A stretch of DNA of 64,000 nucleotides from Deinandra increscens subsp. villosa (lineage: Eukaryota > Streptophyta > Magnoliopsida > Asterales > Asteraceae): NCBI GenBank assembly GCA_039602395.1, contig JBCNJP010000006.1, forward strand, positions 17,596,952-17,660,951. Direction: 5' to 3'. Every line of letters starts with the position of its first letter. The first letter of the stretch is position 1. The notes beneath the pieces were generated by a model, which saw only the letters and a list, made by a program, of their open reading frames with translations, searched no databases and was not told the origin of the DNA. Shown here piece by piece: positions 35,867 to 46,839 of the stretch. Position numbers and translations under genes: made by a program.

Positions 35867-36362
35867 CTTGGTTTAAGAGATTTAGATACTAGCACGGTAT
35901 CTAGACTTAAATTAGGACTCTTGGTAAACAAAGTAAGGTAAGATAGGGAATGTAAATGCCAGTTAGGATAGTCATGCCCATAGGAAAAGGTTGCACCAGG
36001 AACATAGGAGGTAGGACTTAGGGTATGTAAGTGCGGAAACTACCCGATTGCAATTAGCTGCTGCAATTTGGTATTTTACCCAAATGAACATATCATAGGT
36101 TCTAACTGTTGTGTGGCCTAGTGCGGGGTAGGTTAATTGACAGTGAGATACGTGGTCAATAACTTGTAAAGAATGCCTAGAGAAAGGTAGTATTAAAAGA
36201 CCGGTTTTAGAATTACCGGTAAGGGATGAAAGGAAAGGTACGAACACTAGGGCTGACTGTGATGAGAATAACTAGGTTTTGAGCACATCATAATTATATA
36301 ATTGTATAGCGCTTTCAATTATCTAATTATCATGAAGTCAAAATTTAGATACTTCACGTCAC

Positions 36363-36822
36363 ATGAGTTTTGAAGTGTCAGATTATTTTGATCCTATGAT
36401 CAGAAAATTAGAAATCATAGTTATGATGGGAATGCGAATAGAACATCCGATACGAAATCTGATGTCAAACGTATACCTTCAGCGAAGAAATGAAAGCCGT
36501 TATGTTATAAATAGTGGCAGAAGCATTGGAGGTTACGTTGCTATCGATTGCTAATCAATTTTCGGAAGCTTTGACGAGGAGAATGCCCAATAGAGCGACG
36601 GCTAGTGAAGCTGGTCCCGAGGAAGCTTTTGGTAGAAATAGATTCCCAAAAAAAAAGCAGTACGAGGATGAAAGAGATCTTAAAGACAATGACGGTAGAT
36701 TCCATAAGAAGGCTAAAGGAGCTTCTGAACAAAGAAGGCCGATATGCCAGATTTGCGAGAAACGTCATCATAGGAATTGCATGTGGAGAACACAGGAACC
36801 GTTGAAGATGAAAGAGGTATAG
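36363..36822 (+). pseudogene. Gypsy gag remnant with zinc-finger scrap
   Basis: Two open frames (36363-36554 and 36514-36822) overlap in different frames. The second contains EEAFGRNRFPKKKQ and ends near CQICEKRHHRNC, which fits the short nucleocapsid zinc finger of plant gypsy gag (C-x2-C-x3-H-x3-C). The capsid part before it is mostly deleted, so this is non-functional. Confidence 0.6.
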
Positions 36823-37797
36823 ACAAACCTAAATGTCGCCTTAAGCAAGGAAAACTGTAAACATGATAGACACTGTCACGGTAAAGAAGAAATGAAAGTT
36901 GCTATAGTGGGAATAGTGGAAACAACGTTCCAAGCTACGTTGCTACCTTCAGAAGACCATCATTATAGGTGATAGGCCGGAAGGATCGAAGCAAAAGCTA
37001 GCAGTTTGAAGTCAAGGATGGTTCAAGGGAGAATGACGAAGGTTACCACAAGATGGATCGAGAATCAACAAGCTTAGAGTATGAAGGTCCAAAGTAAGCC
37101 AGAAAGAACTTATGTTCCAGAAGATGTTGTTTCTTCAAAAAATGGCGGGATGAAAGCACATGATGATTGAATGAGCTACAACATTGAGAGTAAAAGCATT
37201 GTCAAGGAATCCCGTAGTCAAGCTACCTTAGACAGCTTAGGATTACGTCTTCCTTAGGACAAATGCAAAGACGCCAAGATAGACGAACTCAAGACAAATG
37301 TTGATACACAGACGAGCCTGACGATTCGATATTAGCAGTAATTGCAATCTTAGAAGTTTGAATTTGATATTAGGAATTGTCACATAATGTATTACACCGG
37401 TGCGAGTAAATGATCAGTATTTGGCAAATGTTCTTCCTAAGATCAATGTCAAGCTAGAGATAACGATCGATAAATTTAGATGTTAAATGAATTGACTCGC
37501 GGGATACTACGCGTAAACACGAAGGCTTGACTTCATATGCAAGGATCGTGATGGCTCGGCAGTAAAGATTACCAAGACTTGGAAGTACATGACTCAAGAG
37601 GTAAGTCATACTCAACGTATGCCATTGACTCGGAGGTAAAACCAAGAAGTTGAAGAACGTCACAATAACATATCAGATCCGGAAAAATTATCTAAAGAAT
37701 CCAATGAGCAGCTAGAAGCAATAACGCCAGTAGCAACAATACTAGAAACAACGACGCCATAAGTAGAAACACCGTACCTGTCATCTCCAAAAGCAAG

Positions 37798-37995
37798 ATG
37801 ATTTCTTTAAACCAAATATCTCGCCTTAGGATGCTCCAGCAATTTCAAGAAGATAGACGGAGGCCAAGGATATGCGTAGACTACAAGAAGATAATGAGGC
37901 TGAGAAGCAGACATCCTCTGCCAAGGATCAACAAACTATTCAAACAACTACAAGGAGCAAGACGATTCCCCAAAGATGATCTGAGATCAGATTAG
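37798..37995 (+). pseudogene. Gypsy reverse transcriptase fragment
   Basis: The frame includes RICVDYKKI, then RHPLPRINKLFKQLQGARRF, then DLRSD. This matches the first RT blocks of Ty3/gypsy (C-x-D-Y-x-x-x-N, PLPRIDDLFDQL, DLRSGYHQ). The catalytic YxDD box is absent and the frame stops after DLRSD, so only a scrap of RT survives. The homologous stretch in copy 1 is more decayed. Confidence 0.8.
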
Positions 37996-40241
37996 CACCA
38001 GCTAAAGAAGTAAGAAAGAAACTGTAAGAGAACGGATTTTCGGAAGCAAAATAATCATTACAAGTGGTAGTAGTGTTGATTGGAATGACGAACGCTCCTT
38101 CAATCCTAGAAATCTCGTAACTGAGTATGCTGACAAATGACGTTCTAAAAGTTCTAAAGGATGGTGAAAAAGGCATGAAGCATTGGAAGGAAGTACTGAG
38201 GATTAGGAAAAGAGAGAGGCTATGCTAATACATCTGAAGCCGCTAAGACTTTCCAAGGATGTAACACCATTAGGTTAACTAAGATGATGTTAAGTCCTTT
38301 TGGAATCCTAATCAGTAGCAAGCATGTAATGAAGTAATGAACGAATTAACTTGGGCATCGGTATGATCATTACCGATTAGGCCTAATGGAAAAGGGAAAT
38401 TGCAGCAAAAGTGTTTACACTCAAGAGATGCAAACAACAAACGAGGTTATACGGTCCAAATTAGTTATTTAAGTAAGTAATAGATAGTCATGAATTATAT
38501 TGATTTTGTTGTGGTTAGAATAGTAATATCGCCCTACACCAGACTAGTAATAGTACGCCTCTAGTTGTATCCAGGGTGTGGTGGATATGCCGCTGGTACA
38601 TCCTATATATATACACCTAAGGTACAACCACAAGTGGCACTAGAATTAGTCTCGTGCATGTAGATATTATAGGCCACTGTGGAAAACAAATAAGTAGCAT
38701 TCATGAATATATATCACTTACTAACAAGTGACTGATGGACTGTTGATGTCCAGAAGAGAAGTTCAAATCTTATAGCATACAGATAAATGTTTAAAGTACG
38801 CAGAAGGTTTAAGCAGAATGACAGAAGCGTCGCGATAAATTTCAACTTTAGGAAATTCGAAGTATATTCCGGTGGGATTCATAATCAGGCTACCCTATAT
38901 AGCTAAAAAGTTATGACACCACCTAGATAATGTGTGACTGATAAAAGAGAGAGTTCCTTTATTTTGAGAGACGTATTCCCCCAAATCGTTAGCTAGACTG
39001 TTCATTAGGGATTCATTCCTAAAAATACTAGCAATAGTTATAGAAATGCCGTTCACATTCTAATTGTGAAATTGATTTTGTGAATAGAATAGTTAAAGTA
39101 TTACCTTATAGGTAATAGAGTTAAATGATAGATGGTCATAGAAAGTTTGTTACGGTGTTAAAATCGTAGCCTAGGAACCAAGTGGTTCATATGATATGGA
39201 TGCATTAAATGCACATAAAGGTTTCCGGATTGATCCGGGAAAGAAATGTGAGATAAAGAACTCATTGTGAGTTAAATCACAGTTTGAGCAAGTTTCGAGG
39301 ACGAAACCTTTTTAAGGGGGGTAGAGTTGTGACACCCGAAAATTTCATGACTTAAATTATATACGTGTGCTATGTTTGTTAAGTAGCTGAAATATATGTG
39401 ATATAATATATATACGTATAATAGAGAAACGTCACAATTCGCGTGTGAATATTCGGCACGACATTCGAGGAAGCGTCAAGAGGCGAAATTATAGAATATA
39501 ATAGATAACGAAAAATAGAGACCGTAGGTACAAACGGTTCTCAAATCCGAGTTATAACGAAGCGGGAAAACGCAAAATAGTGATTTAGGCCCGGTTTATA
39601 ATAACCGTAATTAAAGCATGAAAGTCACTGAATTAATGCCGAGGCAAAAGTAGAATATCAGGTATTGTTAAATACTTTATTTATAATCATTATAAAATAT
39701 AATTACGACGTTCGGCACAAAAAACAATGAAATCGGTAACCGGTGTTGTTATGCGATAATAGCCGAAATCAATTCGGTTAGCCGTTCGAGATGATTTTAG
39801 TGACTCGGCGAAGTATAAATATTAATATAATACTTATAAAGAATTTCAGTTAAGAAGATGTATTCGGTCTGTGAAACGGCCAAGATTGCGACGCCGATTA
39901 GACGCGCTTTCTACCGTGTAATTAATAAAGCGATCACCAATTGACGTTATGGCTGAAAAATAAACATAATAATGAAAATTAGTGAACTCCCGTAATATTT
40001 TAGATGTACGAGAATTTTTATGAACCGGTTACGAAATATTAAATTATTTAACGGGCTTGGAATACAGGTATAATACCTACTTATTAATATTACCCCGTAT
40101 GAAATATCTAATGTTACTTGTTCCCTACTTCACTTCTTGAATAGCTGTCAGAAAATGTTGAGATTGAATCATCAAATATTTTGATTAGTCATGCATGTAC
40201 GTGTGTAGTGTAAGTTCAATTCATTTCCAATTCCTTTGTAC

Positions 40242-40248
40242 TATAAAT
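40242..40248 (+). promoter_or_regulatory. TATA box of second LARD-like LTR
   Basis: TATAAAT at the position equivalent to 19081, with the same flanks. Confidence 0.7.
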
Positions 40249-41490
40249 ACATACAAACACATACAGTTTCAAACACAACTCACAAATCAAATGCATACAC
40301 AATTTAAAAAAGGAAACGACAAAATAATAAGTAGGAAAGAGAGAGAGTGAAGAAAGAGTCGGCACTCTTAGTCCTCTCCCTTCACTTCGTTTTTCCGGCG
40401 ACAAAACCCGGCACCCCCTCGTCCTTCCTTTCCCGATTTTCCGACAAAGCAGCTCGCAACCCCCATCACACTGCCGTCGAAACCCAGCCGTCTCCTGTCC
40501 TTTCTCCGATGAACACCGGTGAAACCTCGCAAACCTGCAACCCTCACGGAAAACCCTCTCCGACGTTCCTTCCGGCGAAGCTCCACCCTGTTCGAACCTC
40601 GGCGACCTGCTGCTTTGTTTCCCGGCCAACGTAGTTCGCGACCAGCAGCCATCAACCGGCGACCTTGCGTCGTCCTTCGATCAGACGATCAACACCACAG
40701 CTCCGGCAAAGCATACCCAGTTCGGCAGCCTCACCCCCTGCTCTTTCCATTCAACCCAGCAGCAACAGCTCATAATGAGGTGGTCTATGATGGGTGTTAT
40801 TTCATGTGGGTTGATATTCTTGATGCTTATGGTCGTGCTAGGTGGTTGGAGATGGTGACTGTGAGCCATGGCGGTGGCGAACCGCCGGACAACACCTAGT
40901 AAACAAAAGAAGATGATGATGATGTTTCGTTCGAGCGATCGGAAATGACAACAGTGGTGGTGGTAAGCCACCGGCGCAGCGGCAGTGGTGGCGGCATAAT
41001 GAAGGTGACGGTATTTTATGCTTATTATTTCGATTTTATACGGCTATGTTCGAGATGGTATTCGGTGACGTGCGGTTGAAGACGGGGCATGACGGCAGCG
41101 GCGATGGGCTACCGGGATAGCAGAGAATGGTAGCGGTAGTCAACGGTCGTTGAAGGTGGTCCACGGTGGCGGCAAACGAGGTATAAACTAGTGACGTTAA
41201 TAAAACCCGTCTATATATTCGGTCAACATTTCGATGGCGTAACGACGTCCAAACGACAAACCGACAACGGGGAAATGCTCGTGGTGAGAAGATAGTCAGG
41301 AAGGACTATTCGTTTGTCAAGAACAGACAACTTTATTATTCGGATATTTTGGACTCGTTTTACGACCCGTCAAAGAGGTAAACACGTTATATATTTGTTA
41401 TTATTACAAATATTATTGTTAAGTTAAAGTTGATATGAAATCATAATAGAACGGGGTAAATGATATAAATATATATTTAAGATGAAATAA

Positions 41491-41494
<4 letters not shown>

Positions 41495-41540
<46 letters not shown>
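41495..41540. repeat. (TA)n microsatellite, empty Helitron site
   Basis: A TA run in the second LTR with the same left and right flanks as those around the Helitron pair of the first LTR. It shows the state before insertion. Confidence 0.93.
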
Positions 41541-41543
<3 letters not shown>

Positions 41544-41868
41544 TGTTAATCAGTTTTAATTAATAAAATTGATTAATGGAATGTATTTAAATATTAAATA
41601 TATATAAACGTATATATATTTAATATAAAAGTTAACGATAATGATAAAGACATTATCGGATTAAATGTTTAATATATATATTTGAAACATATTTAAAACA
41701 GTTTTAATGTATATTAAAGGATTAATATGGAAATTAGGGTTTTCTAGACACTGTTCTGTTAAACCCGAGTAAACGGTAAGGAATCAAGCTTTAAAATTTT
41801 AAAGCATGTTATAAAATATTATTACGGATAATACCCTGAGTCAGTTTTGAATGAAAATGAGTTTTCAT

Positions 41869-42368
41869 NNNNNNNNNNNNNNNNNNNNNNNNNNNNNNNN
41901 NNNNNNNNNNNNNNNNNNNNNNNNNNNNNNNNNNNNNNNNNNNNNNNNNNNNNNNNNNNNNNNNNNNNNNNNNNNNNNNNNNNNNNNNNNNNNNNNNNNN
42001 NNNNNNNNNNNNNNNNNNNNNNNNNNNNNNNNNNNNNNNNNNNNNNNNNNNNNNNNNNNNNNNNNNNNNNNNNNNNNNNNNNNNNNNNNNNNNNNNNNNN
42101 NNNNNNNNNNNNNNNNNNNNNNNNNNNNNNNNNNNNNNNNNNNNNNNNNNNNNNNNNNNNNNNNNNNNNNNNNNNNNNNNNNNNNNNNNNNNNNNNNNNN
42201 NNNNNNNNNNNNNNNNNNNNNNNNNNNNNNNNNNNNNNNNNNNNNNNNNNNNNNNNNNNNNNNNNNNNNNNNNNNNNNNNNNNNNNNNNNNNNNNNNNNN
42301 NNNNNNNNNNNNNNNNNNNNNNNNNNNNNNNNNNNNNNNNNNNNNNNNNNNNNNNNNNNNNNNNNNNN
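41869..42368. other. Assembly gap (500 N)
   Basis: Exactly 500 N, inside the LARD-like LTR on its left side. The right side is unrelated copia sequence. Confidence 1.
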
Positions 42369-43766
42369 AAAAATACAAAAACATTGAAAAACAGAAAATA
42401 CAAAAACATTAAAAAATGAGAAATTGTATCCGACATAATTGCGAAATGATGGAACGTTGGCTTACGTGTCTGACTCGTGGATAAATTAAATGAAAAAGCC
42501 ATAAGATCATTGTTCGATGTGCTAGGTAGGCTCGGCATTAAATCAGAAAGTATTCAGATGTGATAAACACATTATATACTAATTCTTGACCAAGTAGACA
42601 ACATCTTGATGCATATCTCATGATATATCAAGAAAAGATATGTGAAAAAGAAAATGAGAAGTCAATGTGTATACATGTGTTCATTTTGGAAAGATTTAAA
42701 CTTGTTTGTTTTTCTTTATTTTGTCAAACAATCGGACTTTCTCTGCGTATCAAAAGATCGACCTGATTGTTGTTCGTTTGACGTTCTGCTTTATTTTCTT
42801 TAGTGTTTCGTATAACTCATCGGACTTTCTCTGCGTGTACGGGATTACCGACCTGATTGTTGTTGGGTTATACAATTTCAACTTGCTTTTTATTTTCTTA
42901 TATTGTTAAATCCGAGGTCTTATATGCGTATCGAAAGATTGACCTTAAGATAGACGACTTAACGTTCTTATTTCTTTTTTCATGGAACACAGTTGACTAA
43001 ATCACGAGTACAATCTTTATGTGGTTAAATCACCAATGAAATCACAAAGTGTGATATAAAAGAAAATACATATTTGAGTATATTTGATAGTGTGGGGTAC
43101 ACTGGTCAAAACAAATCTAAACAATACTAATAACATATCTAGATGTTGTGAGTATGATTGTGCCTGAGCTTAAGATGGACAAATTATTCCGGTAATCGAC
43201 ATGACTTGTGTGCTGAAGTAATTGAAATTGAAGTGTAGTTCAGCATGTCATGTTCAATATGATCCCAAGTTGTGATCTTTCTCGCAAAAGACAAAAATAG
43301 TGTCTGATTATGTATTGCATTTATGTTTCATATCTGAAAAATCCAAAAAGATTTTCGGTGCGTTTTGATATAAAATTTCAAAAAGCCAAAAAGATTTTAT
43401 TTTTTATTTGTTTTCGACCGATCGACATGTGATACGAAACCAAATTTCAAAAAAAAAAACCTATCTTGGATTCTCGAAGAGAAGTTTGGCGCCAAGATTA
43501 AATTAATTTTCAAAAGAAAAGGAAACCGCATTTCTGCCTTCTGAAATTACAGGTTATGTGTGTCAAGACTCATGCATGGTGAAAGGGGGAGTTTGTTATA
43601 TTTATCACAAGTGGATCTTGAAGTTCTAAATTGATTCAAGAGTGATCCAGCCATGCAAGCTCTATTTCTGACAAGATTTCAAGTTGAAGATCGGATGCAG
43701 CACTGTTGAAGATTGAAGACTGAAGTTTAGTTAGACTATAGATACACTACACGTTAAGGGGGAGTT
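42369..43766 (+). mobile_element. copia element A, 3' noncoding internal region
   Basis: There is no coding domain, but the stretch ends with a polypurine tract (AAGGGGGAGTT, 43756-43766) directly before a copia LTR, so it is the 3' end of an internal region. Three diverged units spaced about 90 bp (starting near 42728, 42819 and 42908) share words like CGGACTTTCTCTGCGT and GACCTGATTGTTGTT. A second polypurine-like tract (GAAAGGGGGAGTTTGTTA) lies at 43581-43598. Multiple polypurine tracts are known in Sireviruses. Confidence 0.65.
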
Positions 43767-44135
43767 TGTTAGAGCATATACCTATGCTATGATGTGTCTC
43801 GTGTATTGTATCTAGATTAGAGTGAGTCTGTGTGTTGTAGTGGCAATATCATTGGTGCCATACCAAATGGTACGCCGGACCATATGGTACGCCCATACCA
43901 GATGGTGAACCATTTGGTACGCAGGTTGTTTGTCACTAAGTATAAATAGGTTGTGTTAGAATGATAGATTAACACTCTGAGTCATTCTACACTTTCTGTG
44001 TGTGTTCTAGAGAGAGAAACTAGAGAGAGTCTTCTTTGTATCTTCAAGTGATTTAATAAGAATTCTCTTATTTACATCTCGTGTTCATTACATTGATCAA
44101 AGCATGCAGTAGTAAGATCGTATCTCGGTTTTACA
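43767..44135 (+). repeat. copia element A LTR (369 bp)
   Basis: It starts TGTTAGAGC after a polypurine tract and ends TTTTACA, with TG...CA ends. Short palindromic words around ACCAWATGGTACGC lie at 43856-43923, then TATAAAT at 43941. Its length, ends and TATA layout match the copia LTR at 55019-55405. It is followed by AGTGGT, which looks like the start of a copia primer binding site, then by an inverted-repeat element. Confidence 0.85.
43941..43947 (+). promoter_or_regulatory. TATA box of copia A LTR
   Basis: TATAAAT 17 bp after the palindromic word cluster. Confidence 0.75.
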
Positions 44136-44140
44136 AGTGG

Positions 44141-45121
44141 TTACTTTTTGGCCTAGAAACACTCCCGACTATGGAATTAGCCAACGTCACTTCCAACTAT
44201 CTACCTATTTTCTTTCACTACTCCCCCATTAATTTTATTTAGCACCGTTACTTGAATGCCTACATGTTAGTTCTACGTGGCTTATAATTTAATTGGTTAT
44301 TGGCTTCAAATAATCTTAAATATTACTTTTTGGCCAGGAACACTCCCAACTATCTACATATTTTCTTTCACCACTCCCCTGTTAATTTTATTTAACAACA
44401 TTACTTGAATGCCTACTTGGCGGTCCTACGTGGCATTCCTAAGTTGACATCATTCTTATCAATGAATTAACATACATACCAGCCATAGAAGACACCCGTA
44501 TAATTCTTCCACCATTCTCGAAGTTTATGACTTGCAAATTTTTGAATTGATGGCAAATCATGGTTCTAGTAGAGGGTTCCATTGATGTCAACCTTAAAAA
44601 AAATATTGATTTTGGACGGCTGATCCAAAGGATGCTGTTGACCAGTTTATCGATGCACTAGAGTTGGAGATTGGATGAGGGACGACTTCGATGTCTTTTT
44701 ATAATTGGGGTTCAAGCTTATGTAAAGGGAATAGATACATGTGGCATTTTAATTAATTTTATTTATTTATTTTAAGCCACGTAGTACTGCCACGTAAGCA
44801 TTCAACTAACGTCGTTAAATAATATTAACGAGGGGAGTGGTGAAAGAAAATAGGTAGTTGGGAGTGACATTGGCTATTCCCATAGTTGGGAGTGTTCCCG
44901 GCCAAAAAGTGATAGTTAGGATTATTTGAAGCCAATAACCCATTAATTTTAAGCCACGTAGGACTGCCACGTAGGTATTCAAGTAACAGGGTTAAATAAA
45001 ATTAACGGGGGGAGTTGTGAAAGAAAATAGGTAGATAGTTGGGGGGACGTTGGCTATTTTCATAGTTGGGAGTGTTCCCGGCCAAAAAGTAATAGTTAGG
45101 ATTATATAAAGCCAATAACCC
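44141..45121. mobile_element. Inverted-repeat DNA element with duplicated arms
   Basis: The arms 44141-44460 and 44756-45121 are inverted copies (shared words TTTTTGGCC, AACACTCCCAACTAT, CCTACGTGGC). Each arm consists of two tandem units of roughly 180 bp. The right end is AGCCAATAACCC. The left arm seems to lack about the first 29 bp. The roughly 300-bp interior has no domain. The long arms suggest a Mutator-like or foldback element. No clean target duplication was seen. Confidence 0.75.
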
Positions 45122-46255
45122 TTTATTTAATAATCATGTCAAAATTAGGGTTTTCGTAAAAGTATTTTGTTAAAATTGTGCAATTGGTACTGAATTAGGG
45201 CTTGATATTTTTAAGGTATATTATAAAATGATATTATAAAAAAAAGCCTAAGTTTATTTTACTTTATAATAGGTTTTGATATTTATTTAATAAATAAGGG
45301 TTTTGAAATAGAATATTTAATATTAAACAAACCGGGAGGTATTGGGATTTGGTTTTTGGTAAAAACATATATATATTACATATATATGAGTTCATATTTG
45401 TTAAATAATAAAATATTAATATACCAAGTTATTCGGGTACATAGAAGTTCGTGCCTACCGGAAGGGTAAGCGCATGTACACTTGGGTTTCTTGCATAGTG
45501 GTATATCGCATAAATCCCAACTGGGACCTGGCACATTCACTGGGCGAACCCGGAGCGAGCGTTTACTTATAGGAATGTGCTTCTTCATATTGTCACTAAG
45601 TCATTAATTTACCGAAAAAGGGTCAAATAGTCTTTTGAACAAATAGAACCTAACTATCCTTAAGTTCCTCATATCCTTATAATTCTAATCATTATGTGTC
45701 CCCATATTCACTTAGCCTATTTGTTTCATTAGGATAATCTCCGGGTTTATTATCTCTCACGGTTGGTTCTATCTCTCGTTCATGATCTACTCATCAGGTG
45801 AGTATTCACGACCACGACCTCTCTTTTAATATTGTGGGATATGACTCAATGCTCCATTTATATTATCATTTCTAATGGTGATTCATTCAAATGATAATCC
45901 GAGTTGTGAGAAATCATAGCCTCTGTACCTTTTACTATTTTTGGGGTGTAAAATGTATCTCTATTCAAAATCAATTCTCTAAATGTTTATGCGATTCTAT
46001 ATTGATTGGATAAATTCTACATATGTGAAACCTTGTTATGGATGGAAATTGTGGTTCGAACTTTCTATGTGAAAGTCTCTCTCTATGTAGAAGTTATGAT
46101 CAGAAGTCTCAGGTGATTGAACGCTTGATTGTGTAGGGTTTGATATGCTCACTTATTTACTCTAATTCATTACGTGTTTGACTATATATATAAATGTATC
46201 TCTTGTCACATAAACTGCATGTTATTAAAATTATATATTATCTAAACCTGTGTTT

Positions 46256-46284
46256 GGTCCAAGGATCGAAACATGGCTCTGATA
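46256..46284 (+). pseudogene. 3' fragment of tRNA-iMet gene
   Basis: GGTCCAAGGATCGAAAC followed by ATGGCTCTGATA matches the T arm and 3' acceptor strand of plant initiator tRNA-Met with two unpaired changes. The terminal CCA is absent, so the source looks like a gene or precursor and not mature tRNA or a reverse-transcriptase primer site. Confidence 0.75.
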
Positions 46285-46312
46285 TTAAACGGAGTAGCTT
46301 CTGCATATTATT

Positions 46313-46385
46313 TTGGGGATAGCTCACTTAGGAGAGCGTCAAACTGAAGATCTGAAGGTCGCGTGTTCGATCCACGCTCACCGCA
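46313..46385 (+). tRNA. tRNA-Phe(GAA)-like sequence, probably pseudogene
   Basis: 73 nt with the standard layout: TAGCTC and GGAGAGC of the D arm, anticodon loop CTGAAGA (anticodon GAA), AGGTCGCGTGTTCGATCC through the variable loop and T arm, and CACCGCA at the 3' side. It differs from plant tRNA-Phe at the first two acceptor bases (TT for GC), which breaks the 1-72 and 2-71 pairs, at one D-loop base or two, and at one anticodon-stem base (A-C mismatch). It sits inside a retroposon. Internal Pol III boxes look intact, so transcription is possible but a functional tRNA is unlikely. Confidence 0.8.
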
Positions 46386-46551
46386 TTGTTTGCCAATGAT
46401 TCCTTGTCCTAGTGGTCAAGGGGGAGGTGGTAAGGCTTTGTCTTACCTGGAGGTCATAGGTTCAATCACTGACAATGGTATTTCATGTGTAATTTAGGAG
46501 TAGTTTAGAGTGTGTGTGTGTGTGTCTGTGTTAGCCGTTCAAAAAAAGAAA
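46386..46551 (+). repeat. tRNA-derived SINE body
   Basis: The A box is TAGTGGTCAAGG (46410-46421) and the B box GGTTCAATCAC (46459-46469), followed by a (GT)n stretch (46509-46529), TTAGCCGTTC and AAAAAAAG. This is the usual plant SINE layout. The right-hand 16-bp target duplication starts directly after the tail. Confidence 0.78.
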
Positions 46552-46839
46552 ATCTAAACTTGTGTTTACTCACCAACTACTTTTGTATTTGACACTTTAT
46601 CTTATACATGTTGTTGGTAATTATACTGAGATGTATTATGATCACGCTAGGATTGTTGGACCTAGATTAAAGACTTTAAAACATTTTTGATATGTATATT
46701 GTTATGTTTTACCTTGTTGTATGATATCTTTAATTAATGAAAAAAGTATGTTTAAGTATTACAAATTTATTTAGTTGTCATGAGCATCTGGACAATCATT
46801 GCACCCCGGCATATTCCGTCGTCAGTTGGGGGTGTGACA

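Larger units (their letters stand above)
35852..39327 (+). mobile_element. Internal region of LARD-like element, copy 2
   Basis: It runs from just after the LTR end (35851) to the polypurine tract before the LTR at 39328. It is about 3.5 kb with only relics: gag-like pieces at 36363-36822 and an RT scrap at 37798-37995. From 37219 on it aligns with copy 1 (16063-18158). The lack of coding capacity, together with LTRs over 4 kb, fits a large retrotransposon derivative (LARD) mobilised in trans by gypsy proteins. Confidence 0.82.
39328..41868 (+). repeat. LARD-like LTR, second copy, running into gap
   Basis: It starts TGTGACACCCG after the same polypurine tract as the central LTR and matches 18159-20361 and then 32535-32909 with point changes and small indels. 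It is uninterrupted where the other copy holds 12 kb of Helitrons. It is broken at 41869 by a gap. Its missing continuation corresponds to 32910-33880 of the other copy, and 63813-64000 fits the next part. The GC-rich open frames after the TATA box (40216-40629 minus, 40519-40899 plus) are shared with the first LTR. Confidence 0.9.
46256..46551 (+). mobile_element. Composite tRNA-derived retroposon (296 bp)
   Basis: It is flanked by 16-bp direct repeats ATCTAAACCTGTGTTT (46240-46255) and ATCTAAACTTGTGTTT (46552-46567), one mismatch apart. The related E1 LTR has the uninterrupted pre-insertion form near 13785-13810. Inside, in order: the last 29 nt of a tRNA-iMet gene, 28 nt of unknown sequence, a tRNA-Phe-like sequence, a tRNA-derived SINE with A and B boxes, a (GT)n stretch, TTAGCCGTTC and a short A tail. 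Target duplications of this length and the A tail point to LINE-type retroposition of the whole unit. Confidence 0.8.
45122..46839 (+). repeat. Gypsy LTR fragment, 5' part missing
   Basis: It ends GGGGGTGTGACA and over its last 300 bp resembles the E1 LTR end (14074), including ACTCACCAAC and TTAGTTGTCATGAGC. Its first part resembles the LARD-like LTR near 32780-33130. The start of the LTR is not visible, since an inverted-repeat element abuts it. A composite retroposon is inserted at 46256. No primer binding site follows, so it may be a truncated solo LTR in a copia relic. Confidence 0.78.

Noticed and set aside
35972..36247. 91-codon minus-strand frame after the LARD-like primer site
   Set aside because: No known domain, antisense to the element, not seen as conserved.
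41809..42538. Open frames of 178-238 codons across 41869-42368
   Set aside because: They consist almost wholly of N.
46313..46385. Functional tRNA-Phe gene
   Set aside because: The first two acceptor pairs and one anticodon-stem pair are broken, and it is embedded in a retroposon.
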